Positions 26,758 to 34,270 of a stretch of DNA of 50,422 bases are shown piece after piece. Source of the DNA: a virus. A program made the translations under genes and the position numbers. The stretch covers positions 1 through 50,422 of IMG/VR virus record IMGVR_UViG_3300021437_000027; one strand, written 5' to 3'. The notes under the pieces are model-generated. The model was given only the letters and a program-made list of their open reading frames with translations. It was not told where the DNA came from and did no database searches. Numbering within the stretch: position 1 is the stretch's first letter; each line of letters begins with the position of its first letter.

Positions 26758-29153
26758 GCTTTCACGTACCTCGGGCCTTCCCAACCCCCGGCGGCGCTGA
26801 TCGGCCAACCCTCGGCCCAGGCCGGCAGCCGGGCCATGATCGCCTCCAGTTCCTTGACACTTCCCAAGCCAATGGGCACCTCGGCCACCACCTCGTCGTA
26901 GGTGTGCATCACGATGGGGTAGCCGGCCTGCTCCAGCAGGTGGATGGCGTTCATCTGAATATCGCGTGCCGTGGCCTGCACCACGTTCTCGCAGAGCCGG
27001 CCCCCGTATGTGTTCATCCGCTGCCAGCCCATTGCCCCGTTCTTGGGGTTGCTGTTCCAGCCCTCGAAAGACAACTGCAGGCCGCGCCAAGATTCGGTAG
27101 CCTGGGTGATGCGCGGCCGGTGGTAGGCGATGCTGCGGCCCGAGCGCAACGTGCAGTGCAGCACATCACCCTGGCACTGGTAGGAGATGCCCGAGGGTTG
27201 ACCATCCAGGCGCAGCACCTGCTGACGCTCACCCGGGCGCTGCACCGCCTGCAGGGCCATGCCCTCCAGGCCGAACATGCATGGCGACCAGCGACCACGC
27301 GGGCCCAGGTTCTGGCCACCCCACAGGTGCACCAGCGCCGGGCTCGCATCGCGCCACTTGAGCACGGTGTCCTTCAGTTCGTCGTCGGTGCCATCCACAC
27401 CGAACTGGCGCAGCGCGGTAATCCAGCCACCGAACCCCAGGCCAAGCTCACCGCCTTTGCCCTTCTGACGCAGCGGGTGGTGTTTTCCGTTTTCCTTGGC
27501 GTAGGTCACCATTTCGGCCACGGGCACCCCGAACATCCGTTCAGCCGATAGAAGGTACATCGGGGCGCCTTGAGCGTAGGCATCGATGCGCCACTGCTCA
27601 CCGGCCAGCGCCGCCACCACCACGCCCTCGATCGCGGTGAAATCGCTGCTGACCAGGCGTGTGCCAGGCTTGGCGATGAACAGCCCTCGCAACACCCCGG
27701 CCACCGCCGCCATCGCATCGGCCATGACGTGCTCGACGTAGGCCAGTGATCTGCTGTGCAGCACCGCCAGAGCGTCCTCGGCGGCCTCGGGGCTCCACTC
27801 GTCGGGCTTGCGGCCCGGCGGGCACGGGAAGCGGCACCAGGGGCACTCCACGGCGTCCGGTCGGTGCCTGTGGCCGCAGTGCTTGCAGCGCACCACCGGT
27901 GGGCCAGAGCGTGGCAGATTGGTCGGTTGCGGCCCGCTGCCGGTGGGACGCCCCGTGCGAGCACCGGCCCACAGATAGAGGTCGTGCAGCCGCCCATCGG
28001 GAGACAGCATGTTGCGCATCGCAAAGACTTTTTTGACCGACGCACTGCCCACCGCGGCGCGGATTTCCAGCACGCGGCGAGCTACCGGCGGCAGTTCCAG
28101 CTTGAGGGCGGTATCTACCGCGTCCTCATCGAGCCCATCCATGTGGACGCCCAGCCCGTGCAGAAAGCCAACGATCTGCGCGACCTTGCTGGCCGCGTCG
28201 ATACCGGTGAGGGCTTGCAGTTCGGCGTTGTACTGCTCGTGCGCCTGCTCGATGATCGAGATGCAGGAGTGCATGGCGGCCACATCGATGGCCACGCCAC
28301 GCCGGTTGATCGTCTGGTCATCCTGCCAGTAGCCGAGTTCAACCGGGTCGAGGTCGGGGATGAGCCCGCTGGCCTCGGCCTCGGCCGCAATGTCGGTCTC
28401 GTTGTAGTCGAGCAGGCGCAGCGTGTCGGCGTGATCCTCGGCCAGCACCTTGAGCCACTTGACGTGCGCGCGGCCCCACTGCTTGGCTTCGTAGCCCGGG
28501 AATTCCTCAGTGGAATATTGGAGGGCTAGGGCCTCGGCCTCCTGGGGCGTCCACACCGGCAGCACCCACAGGCGGTGGTCGGCCTGGGTGGGGTTACGCG
28601 GCTGCGAAAACTTGTCGAGCAGGCGCTTGCCGTCGCTGTCCTTCTGCGTGCGCAGGGCCAGCACCGTGCCGGCGTTGTCCAGGCCGCCGGGCAGGCAGTA
28701 GCTGCGGGCCTTGGCCATTGCGCAGCGCCATTGGTGTGGCTGCACCGCCGGCCAGCCCATGCGCGCGTGGCAGACCCAGGCCCAAATTTGCCACTCAAAA
28801 CCCACGTTCCACGCCTCCAGCAGCTTGCCGGCCTGAATGTGGTTGAACAGGTCGATGGGCTCGGGCAGCCCGGGGCGCCACCGGCGCCGGCCCTGGCCAT
28901 CCTTGAGGTCGTAGGCGAGAGTCAGCACCCTAGTGCTCGGGTGGCGCGCGTAGAGGGCCGCGCCGACCGTGGGCAGGCCCCGCTTGGCAGCGTTGGGAAG
29001 CGGGCACCACTTGCGATCCTGCGGCTGCCACACGGCACCGGCCTCGCTGGCGGTCTCAAAGTCCAGATCGGCCAGCACCTCGGCGTATGACAGGCCGGCG
29101 ATGAGGCGCTGGCCCGCTGACCAGGCCGGTGGGGGAAGGGGTAGCGCGCTCAT
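26754..29153 (-). CDS. DNA polymerase I-type (family A) with 3'-5' exonuclease
   Basis: The 799-aa replicative polymerase starts at ATG 29153, overlapping the previous stop. An N-terminal DEDDy-like exonuclease domain has DLDFE (motif I), a NVGFE segment where motif II normally has Asp, and YNETD (motif III). The polymerase domain has motif A SSDFTAIE, motif B RQKGKGGELGLGFGG and motif C TYDEV, which shows Tyr where family A enzymes usually have His. A zinc-ribbon-like insert (CKHC...CPWC) separates the two halves. Together with the primase-helicase at 44.3 kb it forms the phage's own replisome. Confidence 0.9.
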   Translation of the reverse strand: MSALPLPPPAWSAGQRLIAGLSYAEVLADLDFETASEAGAVWQPQDRKWCPLPNAAKRGLPTVGAALYARHPSTRVLTLAYDLKDGQGRRRWRPGLPEPIDLFNHIQAGKLLEAWNVGFEWQIWAWVCHARMGWPAVQPHQWRCAMAKARSYCLPGGLDNAGTVLALRTQKDSDGKRLLDKFSQPRNPTQADHRLWVLPVWTPQEAEALALQYSTEEFPGYEAKQWGRAHVKWLKVLAEDHADTLRLLDYNETDIAAEAEASGLIPDLDPVELGYWQDDQTINRRGVAIDVAAMHSCISIIEQAHEQYNAELQALTGIDAASKVAQIVGFLHGLGVHMDGLDEDAVDTALKLELPPVARRVLEIRAAVGSASVKKVFAMRNMLSPDGRLHDLYLWAGARTGRPTGSGPQPTNLPRSGPPVVRCKHCGHRHRPDAVECPWCRFPCPPGRKPDEWSPEAAEDALAVLHSRSLAYVEHVMADAMAAVAGVLRGLFIAKPGTRLVSSDFTAIEGVVVAALAGEQWRIDAYAQGAPMYLLSAERMFGVPVAEMVTYAKENGKHHPLRQKGKGGELGLGFGGWITALRQFGVDGTDDELKDTVLKWRDASPALVHLWGGQNLGPRGRWSPCMFGLEGMALQAVQRPGERQQVLRLDGQPSGISYQCQGDVLHCTLRSGRSIAYHRPRITQATESWRGLQLSFEGWNSNPKNGAMGWQRMNTYGGRLCENVVQATARDIQMNAIHLLEQAGYPIVMHTYDEVVAEVPIGLGSVKELEAIMARLPAWAEGWPISAAGGWEGPRYVKA

Positions 29154-29770
29154 TCCTGCCGCAGACCGTTGCGAGCGGCACACATCGCCTCGTTGCTGAC
29201 CGCGACACCACTGAGAATCGTGGTCAGCACGTCATCGGCCGCAGTGTGGGCGCTCTGCACGCGCTCCAGCTTGTTGGCCAGTTGCTCAAGGTGCTCGACC
29301 AGGGCCCGCACTGGTACACCGGGCCTGAAGACGGTTCCGCTGTTCCGACCGACCGAGACGGTTACATCCAGCGGAGCATCGAGGACACCCCGAGGTGCGG
29401 GGGCCAGCCACCCGTGTTGATCCGTCCAGCAGTAGCCCATCCCTTCCAAGATGGTGGCCGCCTGTGAGGGGCACGGCACGCGGGCGTCCACGTAGCGCCC
29501 GGCCAGCGCATCGGCGGCAGCCAGGCGCGCGTGGGCGGCCACAAGGTTGGCCACCACGGTGTTCTCGGCGGCGCGGGCGTCATCCCGCGAGGCCCACCAT
29601 GCATGGGCGTCAGCGTGGGGGCCACCCGAGACCTTGCTGGCCAAGGTAGCACGGTCGAGCGCAGCAGCGGTCATGCTCAGCCACTCGTCTGCAGTGAACG
29701 GTTTATCGTGATGTACTTCCCCTCCGTAAGTGCTTGATTCGTCACGGGGCGGTTTGTAAGCGTGCGGCAT
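29150..29770 (-). CDS. Hypothetical protein upstream of DNA polymerase
   Basis: The 206-aa protein is helical and Ala-rich (TADEWLSMTAAALDRATLASKV, ENTVVANLVAAHARLAAADALAGRYVDARV, VPVRALVEHLEQLANKLERVQSAH). A short central segment (ILEGMGYCWTDQHGWLAP) looks like a small beta insertion. AGGA lies 9 bases before ATG 29770. Coupling to the polymerase by ATGA overlap suggests a replication accessory role, but no family is recognised. Confidence 0.6.
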   Translation of the reverse strand: MPHAYKPPRDESSTYGGEVHHDKPFTADEWLSMTAAALDRATLASKVSGGPHADAHAWWASRDDARAAENTVVANLVAAHARLAAADALAGRYVDARVPCPSQAATILEGMGYCWTDQHGWLAPAPRGVLDAPLDVTVSVGRNSGTVFRPGVPVRALVEHLEQLANKLERVQSAHTAADDVLTTILSGVAVSNEAMCAARNGLRQE

Positions 29771-29807
29771 TCCGTTAATCCTGTGTAGAGATCGCTAAGT
29801 GCTTGAT

Positions 29808-29838
29808 CTATTTAAGAAATTCCGGCGGCAGAAGCCGG
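29808..29838 (-). terminator. Probable intrinsic terminator on the minus strand
   Basis: Read on the minus strand, CCGGC-TTCTGCC-GCCGG forms a 5-bp GC stem followed by AATTTCTTAAAT, a weak U-rich tail. It lies after the 55-aa gene (stop at 29921) and before the polymerase operon start, so it would end or reduce transcripts coming from the accessory genes. Confidence 0.5.
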
Positions 29839-29898
29839 CGATGGGTGTACTTTTCGTCTGCACCGGCAATATGACGTAGCCCGGCCTTTTCACATCAA

Positions 29899-29915
29899 AT
29901 GCACATCAAGTGCAT
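29899..29915. promoter_or_regulatory. Short palindrome, possible operator
   Basis: ATGCAC-ATCAA-GTGCAT is a perfect 6-bp inverted repeat in an AT-richer gap; the left half is part of a direct repeat CACATCAAATG/CACATCAAGTG. It differs from the main early operator. It lies upstream of the polymerase operon and could bind another regulator. Confidence 0.35.
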
Positions 29916-29920
29916 ATCCG

Positions 29921-30088
29921 CTATTCCCACTCCGCCGCACGAGCGTCCCACTCAGGTGACCCAAAGGCGATGACCAGATAGTCGTCGCTCATGTAGGAAT
30001 AGCCCGCCAAGTCTGCACGCAGGCACCACGTTCCATCGGGCCACAAAATAACGTCCTCGGGGGAAATCGGTGTAATCTGTTGCGCCAT
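29921..30088 (-). CDS. Small conserved phage-type protein, 55 aa
   Basis: ATG 30088 is preceded by a perfect AAGGAG seven bases upstream. The 55-aa product (MAQQITPISPEDVILWPDG..., then YSYMSDDYLVIAFGSPEWD) has the Trp/Asp/Tyr-rich profile of small phage accessory proteins and ends with a TAG before the terminator. Its start codon overlaps, on the opposite strand, the start codon of the lipoprotein gene at 30087. Function unknown. Confidence 0.72.
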   Translation of the reverse strand: MAQQITPISPEDVILWPDGTWCLRADLAGYSYMSDDYLVIAFGSPEWDARAAEWE

Positions 30089-30368
30089 GCGCTATCTCCT
30101 TGTGCTCATCACACTGCTGGCCACGGGCTGCAGCAAGCCGCCCACCGCTGAGCAGGTGGCGCTCGACAAGTGCAAAGGTGCGATCCTGGCCAAGCTCATC
30201 GACCCCGAGAGCGCACGCTTCACTGAGCCGATGGTTGTTGACCTGAACAGTGGCCGCAACGCCCGGTTCATCGTCAACAGCAAGAACCGCATGGGTGGGT
30301 ACTCGGGCCGCGAGCCGTTCATATGCGAGTTCGATGCAGCCGGTGAGGTGAGCAAGGTCATTCCTTAG
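30087..30368 (+). CDS. Small lipoprotein, inverted relative to its neighbours
   Basis: The 93-aa protein has a signal peptide ending in a lipobox (LLATGC, Cys about residue 15), then a small domain with a conserved-looking DPESARF motif and one further Cys. It is the only + strand gene among leftward genes. A -10-like TGTAAT (30071-30076) sits just 10 bases before the ATG, implying a nearly leaderless mRNA; no Shine-Dalgarno is seen. Its stop overlaps the converging gene by 4 bases. A periplasmic or outer-membrane lipoprotein expressed alone could act in superinfection exclusion; this is inference. It is not Rz1-like. Confidence 0.72.
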   Translation: MRYLLVLITLLATGCSKPPTAEQVALDKCKGAILAKLIDPESARFTEPMVVDLNSGRNARFIVNSKNRMGGYSGREPFICEFDAAGEVSKVIP

Positions 30369-30649
30369 CCCTCCACTGGAAGGGCACCCCCAGCTTGCTG
30401 CTGGCGCCGACCCCATGCCGCACGTTGGGCGCGCTCCACATCCACCAAGTTCGGCCCGGATTGCTTGATGACGTGCATACCGAGGCCAAACAGGAACACC
30501 GCGGCCGGGTAGCCCGCGTCGTTCTTGCAAAAACCTTCATAGGTCGTCTCGGCTTCGGCAAACGTGCCACACAGCACGCTGATACCGCTGCCGTTGCAGT
30601 AGAGGTCTTTTGGGCCGTAGATACGGCGGCAGCTTACTTCGTATCCCAT
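30365..30649 (-). CDS. Cys-containing hypothetical protein, 94 aa
   Basis: ATG 30649 follows GGAG seven bases upstream, which decides the start against a longer reading. The product (MGYEVSCRRIYGPKDLYC..., FGLGMHVIKQSGPNLVDVER) contains four Cys in its first half. It looks like a small folded phage protein of unknown role. It has its own strong predicted promoter (TTGACG-17-TAATAT) with the early operator. Confidence 0.65.
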   Translation of the reverse strand: MGYEVSCRRIYGPKDLYCNGSGISVLCGTFAEAETTYEGFCKNDAGYPAAVFLFGLGMHVIKQSGPNLVDVERAQRAAWGRRQQQAGGALPVEG

Positions 30650-30686
30650 GACGTTCTCCAGTCGGTAGGCAGTAGTTATTGCATGA

Positions 30687-30716
30687 ATATTAACGGTAAC
30701 TAACCTAGTCGTCAAT
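30687..30716 (-). promoter_or_regulatory. Operator-embedded promoter with near-consensus -10
   Basis: On the minus strand TTGACG is followed by a 17-base spacer and TAATAT. The operator is one good half site (GTCAAT) and one weak half (ACTAAC) at N6 spacing (30699-30716). It drives the 94-aa gene and lies in the gap before it. Of the set, this is the promoter closest to sigma70 consensus. Confidence 0.65.
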
Positions 30717-30718
30717 AG

Positions 30719-30901
30719 CTAAATTTCACCGTCGCCATCAACGCCCAACATCAGCGGCGGGTGCGTCCAGTAGCTAGCCACCGCAGGGGCGCCGTCGCTG
30801 TATTGGAGGCGCGTGATGGGCAGGGCGAAGCACTCGTCATTGCTCATGCCTGGGGGAGCGCCAATAACATCGTTGTTACTAGGGTGCTGGGTGCGGTTCA
30901 T
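30719..30901 (-). CDS. Small Eaa-like accessory protein, 60 aa
   Basis: ATG 30901 is preceded by GGGGAG; a GTG at 30907 that overlaps the previous stop is an alternative. The C-terminal half (MSNDECFALPITRLQYSDGAPAVASYW split over two strands, ending LMLGVDGDGEI) resembles short segments found in Eaa-type and other early phage accessory proteins. No function is known. Confidence 0.55.
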   Translation of the reverse strand: MNRTQHPSNNDVIGAPPGMSNDECFALPITRLQYSDGAPAVASYWTHPPLMLGVDGDGEI

Positions 30902-30903
30902 GC

Positions 30904-31149
30904 TCACTCCCCGGTGGTGGGCGCAGCCTGGGCGGCATCGTCAGCGCACAGGGATGCAATAGCAGCGCTGGCTTTGTCGTGCGTGTCGTAGTGCATTGGC
31001 TTCGAGCCCATAGCGCAGTGCATCCACTTGCCGCCCTTCTCGCGCATCGTCTGCACGCCGTAGATGATGGTCGCCATAGGCTGATTCATCGCTTCTTCGC
31101 TGGTGTCAATCCACTGCGTCACGCGGTACTGCGGGTATTTGGTAACCAT
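30904..31149 (-). CDS. Hypothetical protein, 81 aa
   Basis: ATG 31149 has an AAGGAG six bases upstream. The protein has a beta-rich first half (YRVTQWIDTSEEAMNQPMATIIYG) and a KWMHCAMGSKPMHYDTHDKA middle, and ends AQAAPTTGE. The last residues come from a DNA repeat shared with the ends of the two genes upstream. Function unknown. Confidence 0.6.
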   Translation of the reverse strand: MVTKYPQYRVTQWIDTSEEAMNQPMATIIYGVQTMREKGGKWMHCAMGSKPMHYDTHDKASAAIASLCADDAAQAAPTTGE

Positions 31150-31514
31150 CCCTCACTCCTTCTTGTCGGTGGTGGGCGCAGCCGGCACGACTCGCGGCAT
31201 CACGCTGATGTCAATCCAACGCGGATCGCCAAAGCCCTTGAACAGCAGCGTCCACGCTTTGCGGCCATGCGGCTTGTCTCCGGGCGCCCCGTTCACCTTG
31301 GTATCGGTCTGCTCGGCGATCATGTTGATGACGGGCTCGGGTGGTGCGGTGGTTTCGACCCAGGGCACCAACACCACATCAAGATCGCGGGTGAAGCTGC
31401 CATGCAGGCAGGCGGCGTAGCCATAGCTCCACGCGAGACAGCGGATGATGCTGTAGGCGCGGGCATAGTCAGGGTCGTAGATCATCCCTGCCCCTTGTCG
31501 GTGGTGGGCGCAGC
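30913..31514. repeat. Direct repeats at three successive gene junctions
   Basis: GGTGGTGGGCGCAGC occurs at 30913-30927, 31168-31182 and 31500-31514; the last two extend to 21 identical bases (from 31162 and 31494). Each copy encodes, on the minus strand, the last residues (AAPTTDK or AAPTTGE) of a different gene, just before the next gene's ribosome site. Confidence 0.8.
31153..31485 (-). CDS. Nucleotidyltransferase-like protein
   Basis: The 110-aa protein carries LHGSFTRDLDVVLVPW (about residues 28-43), which fits the GS-x-x-RD-x-D signature of minimal nucleotidyltransferase folds. This suggests nucleotide transfer or a degenerate relative. AAGGGG precedes ATG 31485. The C-terminus ends AAPTTDKKE, the tag shared with its neighbours. 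A catalytic role is not proven, since the protein is short and the third acidic residue is not certain. Confidence 0.55.
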   Translation of the reverse strand: MIYDPDYARAYSIIRCLAWSYGYAACLHGSFTRDLDVVLVPWVETTAPPEPVINMIAEQTDTKVNGAPGDKPHGRKAWTLLFKGFGDPRWIDISVMPRVVPAAPTTDKKE

Positions 31515-32018
31515 GGTGATGCCGAGACAGCCCGGATCAGCGTGGCACGACGAGACTGCAGACAGCAAGATTTCCCCAGCGCACTTCATGGCTACGGCCC
31601 TGGCTGCGCCTCTGGCCGCAGCCCAGGCTATGGCCCAGCCTACGGCCCTGGCTACGGCCCAGCCTACGTCTCTGGCCGCAGCCCAGGCTACGTCTCTGGA
31701 TGCGTCCAGTTCGGCATCGGTCGCCTCGCCGTGAGCATGCCGTTCGGCGACATCAAGCGCGGTGATGCTGCGCGGATCGGTCATCAGATGCTGCACTTGC
31801 CTGGCACACCGCACAGCGACAGCGCGCCACAGTCGGTCATGCTGCGGCTCTACACGCAGGCACCACAGCGCGTCATCAGCGCCATTGATGCGCAGGATCG
31901 CGTCAAAGCCCAGCGGCTCGTCGTCCGCGGTGGTCTTGCCCAGGCCGCGCAGGAGCTTTGCCCATCCTGTTGGGCACGGATAGTTCGCACGGATGCGGTT
32001 GAGTGTGGTGTAGATCAT
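31482..32018 (-). CDS. Ala-rich phage accessory protein, 178 aa
   Basis: ATG 32018 follows AAGGAG and overlaps the previous stop by ATGA. The first half (YPCPTGWAKLLRGLGKT, FDAILRINGADDALWCLRVEP, ARQVQHLMTDPRSITALDVAERHA) is a pattern often seen in early regions of temperate phages. The second half is a run of Ala-Arg-Trp-rich short repeats (AARDVGWAVARAVGWAIAWAAARGA), produced by tandemly repeated DNA near 31600-31700. It ends TAAPTTDKGQG. Function unknown. Confidence 0.65.
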   Translation of the reverse strand: MIYTTLNRIRANYPCPTGWAKLLRGLGKTTADDEPLGFDAILRINGADDALWCLRVEPQHDRLWRAVAVRCARQVQHLMTDPRSITALDVAERHAHGEATDAELDASRDVAWAAARDVGWAVARAVGWAIAWAAARGAARAVAMKCAGEILLSAVSSCHADPGCLGITAAPTTDKGQG

Positions 32019-32341
32019 TCGCTCTCCTTCGGCGCTGGCACAGTATTTGCCCACGCGCCGTGTCGGTAGCCGTCAAGCCACCCTTGGTCGTATTGCTGTA
32101 GCTGCGGCGCTGACTTATACGGCCCGCACCCCGGGCAGACATCCGGGGTACAGGATTGGCACCATCCGGGCTGCGGTGCTGGCTGCACTGCCTGGGCGGG
32201 GGCCGTGTAGAGCTTGGTCCCAATCGGCAGCCGGTGCGGGTTTGTATCCAGCCACACCAGGCCGTCGCGCTCAATCTGCGCCACCGGCTGCGCGTCAGGC
32301 ATCTGCACTGCCAGGCGTTTTTGCACGGACTTGGACGCCAT
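32015..32341 (-). CDS. Cys-rich accessory protein, 108 aa
   Basis: ATG 32341 lies six bases after GGAG; upstream ATGs lack such a site. The protein has VWLDTNPHRLPIGTKLYTAP, a segment common in early phage proteins, then a possible metal-binding cluster (WCQSCTPDVCPGCGPY) and a YDQGWLDGYRHG C-terminal part. It is the first gene after the integrase in the leftward direction and overlaps the next gene by ATGA. Function unknown. Confidence 0.62.
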   Translation of the reverse strand: MASKSVQKRLAVQMPDAQPVAQIERDGLVWLDTNPHRLPIGTKLYTAPAQAVQPAPQPGWCQSCTPDVCPGCGPYKSAPQLQQYDQGWLDGYRHGAWANTVPAPKESE

Positions 32342-32386
32342 GTCATTCTCCAAAGTAGAAGTACCCCACGTACTGCAGGAGGGTGC

Positions 32387-33454
32387 TCAAGGCTTGATCC
32401 TCACAATGATCGGCTCGACCCCACGCGGGTCGGCGTAGAGTGCGTCAGTCCTCTCATCCTTGTGGCTGAAAAGGTGCTGCGTGTCCACGTTGCCCTGGGC
32501 TTTGTAGAGGCGCTTGGCCAGGGACTTGATTTCGTAGAAGGTAGGGGCTACCTGGCCGTTGGGCATCACGTCCGGTATGCCCGCGCGCTGTCGGGCATCG
32601 GTGAACCGCTTGGTGATGCGCTGCACGAAAACCGGCTTGCCGTCAGGCCAGGCGACGAGGTAGCCCTTTGGCACAGCCTGCACCAACTCGCGCAACGTCC
32701 AACCGTTCACGCTGAGGTCGAGCGGGATGGCCACGGGCTGATTGGTCGCCCGTGTCTTGTTGCGCTGCACCACCAGATATTCACCGCCCTCGATCGTCTG
32801 TAGCATATTGGTGTGCATACGCGCTACCGTCTCACGGTCCTGCCCGGTCACGAGCAGCAGCAGCATCGCCTGCGGCAGCCAATCCTCGGCCTTTGCCAGG
32901 ACGGCGTTGAACTGCTCCAGAGTGAGGCGGTCACGCTTGATGCGCGGCGAGGGCGCCTCTGTGGGTTCCGCAGGGTTCCGCTCGACCCACCCAAGATTCA
33001 TGGCGCGCTTGAACATTTGCACCATGCGACTTCGCAACGATTGCGCTTGGCGCTCGTGGCCCCGCTCTCTGCTGTTCTCCAGCAACTTTGCGCAGTCAAT
33101 CACTCGGACGCTTGACACCGGGGTCTCGGCGCCCAGGCCGACGAGGATCAACTTATCGAGTGCGCGCCATGTCTTGGCAGTGTTGGGCATCTTTGCGACG
33201 GGCATCTTGGCCACCAGCATGGACATGGTGTTGTTGGCACCCATGATGCGCGCGACCAGGCTAGGCTTGCGTGCGCTCAGGGCCGCCAGCGCGGCGATGG
33301 CCTCATCCTTGGCGAACTGCAGCGGAACCCGGCCGATAACTGCCTGATGCAGAGTGCTATCGGAAGTGCTCCAGCGGAACACGAAATAGCCGGGCGCGGT
33401 CTCGTAGAGGCCCCTAGGCCAATCACGGCGCTTCAAGTTGCGGCGGGCGGGCAT
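32387..33454 (-). CDS. int: Tyrosine integrase with substituted active-site residues
   Basis: The 355-aa protein is a lambda-type integrase: basic arm-binding N-terminus (RRNLKRRDWPRGLYE), core-binding region about 80-165, and catalytic domain about 175-350. By alignment of motifs, Arg207 (GQDRETVARM), Lys233 (QRNKTRA), His331 (LFSHKDE) and Tyr340 (ALYADPRG) are present. The central motif, usually HE-x-R, reads TFYEIKSL, so Tyr307 replaces His and Lys310 replaces the second catalytic Arg. It would integrate the phage at a host site; no attP could be identified. It is transcribed in the same direction as xis and the ssDNA-binding gene. Confidence 0.85.
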   Translation of the reverse strand: MPARRNLKRRDWPRGLYETAPGYFVFRWSTSDSTLHQAVIGRVPLQFAKDEAIAALAALSARKPSLVARIMGANNTMSMLVAKMPVAKMPNTAKTWRALDKLILVGLGAETPVSSVRVIDCAKLLENSRERGHERQAQSLRSRMVQMFKRAMNLGWVERNPAEPTEAPSPRIKRDRLTLEQFNAVLAKAEDWLPQAMLLLLVTGQDRETVARMHTNMLQTIEGGEYLVVQRNKTRATNQPVAIPLDLSVNGWTLRELVQAVPKGYLVAWPDGKPVFVQRITKRFTDARQRAGIPDVMPNGQVAPTFYEIKSLAKRLYKAQGNVDTQHLFSHKDERTDALYADPRGVEPIIVRIKP

Positions 33455-33458
33455 GGTG

Positions 33459-33689
33459 CTACGTCCGCAGCGGCAAATGCGCGCAGGTGAACCCGCCAGG
33501 CGCTCGACACATCGGGCACGGGTCAGTTAGAGCCTGCCGCGGCGCTTCGCGTGCCGCCACCGGCCGCACCAGGGGTAGCGCCCAACGCAGTGCTTCAAGC
33601 TCGGCCACCGCCAGGGGTGGGTTGCTGCGCTGTTCGCTCAGGTAGGCGAGGCGACGCTCCAGCATCGCAATGTGACGGGCGGCGTTCAT
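33459..33689 (-). CDS. Small zinc-motif protein, 76 aa
   Basis: ATG 33689 overlaps the previous stop (ATGA). A helical start (ARHIAMLERRLAYLSEQRS, then LAVAELEALRWALPLV) is followed by a C-terminal Cys/His motif (CPMCRAPGGFTCAHL) that could bind zinc. Its stop lies 4 bases before the integrase start, so the two are probably co-translated. Function unknown. Confidence 0.62.
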   Translation of the reverse strand: MNAARHIAMLERRLAYLSEQRSNPPLAVAELEALRWALPLVRPVAAREAPRQALTDPCPMCRAPGGFTCAHLPLRT

Positions 33690-33985
33690 TTGTCCATCTC
33701 GGCAATGGCGCGGCGCAAGTAGACCGCCTGATCGAGGCATTCCTCCAGAGCGTGCTGCAACCACTGACGCAGGGCCAGAGGGTTGTCGGCCACGGTGGTG
33801 CCGTACTTGGCGATCCCGTGGGATTGCCGGGCGGCAATCTCGTTGCAAACCAGGGCCTCGATACCCGTAGCCTCTGTGCGTGGAGACCACGCGGATTCCG
33901 CGGGCCCATCGATGCCGGGGCAGGTGCGGCACGGTTCCGAACCAGCCGGCTGGTGCAGGTGCTTGCAGGTGCTGCAGTCGCTCAC
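33686..33985 (-). CDS. Conserved early phage protein with N-terminal Cys pairs
   Basis: The 99-aa protein starts at GTG 33985 within a GTGA overlap. CSTCKHLH and CRTC near the start may bind zinc. The rest (GIEALVCNEIAARQSHGIAKYGTTV, LALRQWLQHALEECLDQAVYLRRAI) matches a family common in early operons of temperate phages, often in or near nucleotide-metabolism genes. The helical EECLDQ pattern recalls MazG-type proteins, but the full metal-binding set is missing. Confidence 0.68.
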   Translation of the reverse strand: MSDCSTCKHLHQPAGSEPCRTCPGIDGPAESAWSPRTEATGIEALVCNEIAARQSHGIAKYGTTVADNPLALRQWLQHALEECLDQAVYLRRAIAEMDK

Positions 33986-34269
33986 AGGGGGCCTCCAGAG
34001 TTGCGTGCCTTGCGGACGGTGACCCGGTGCGCGTAGTGGCCCATTGCGAAAGGCTGCAGAGGTTCCTGCTCAATGGTGAGCACGAGGCCGCGTTCGGCAG
34101 CCACACGGATCAACTCACTGGCCGCCTCGTGCACCTGTTGGGCGCCGTAGAGCCAGCCCGGGTCTGCCACTTCCGCATGGGCCTCATTGGCCCCCAGGTC
34201 GCAGCCCTTCTCCCAAGCGCCGGGGCAGTCCCTGGCCTCTCGCACGCCGCATTGGCACGGACTCATCAT
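33982..34269 (-). CDS. Hypothetical Cys-containing protein, 95 aa
   Basis: Two adjacent ATGs (34269 and 34266) could start this gene, just after the xis stop. The N-terminus MMSPCQCGVREARDCPGAW has three or more Cys in a zinc-knuckle-like spacing. The C-terminus (ELIRVAAERGLVLTIEQEPLQPFAMGHYAHRVTVR) is a helix followed by strands, as in small DNA or nucleotide-handling proteins. Similar genes occur next to the preceding family in other phages; function unknown. Confidence 0.58.
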   Translation of the reverse strand: MMSPCQCGVREARDCPGAWEKGCDLGANEAHAEVADPGWLYGAQQVHEAASELIRVAAERGLVLTIEQEPLQPFAMGHYAHRVTVRKARNSGGPL

Positions 34270-34270
34270 G

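Noticed and set aside
30087-30368. Lipoprotein considered as an Rz1-type spanin
   Set aside because: It is not Pro-rich, is not nested in an Rz-like gene, and lies far from the holin.
31600-31700. Repetitive DNA considered as a non-coding repeat element
   Set aside because: The repeats keep the reading frame of the 178-aa gene and encode its Ala/Trp/Arg-rich region.
32342-32386. Gap next to the integrase gene examined for attP
   Set aside because: No clear core repeat or tRNA-like sequence can be recognised without the host genome.
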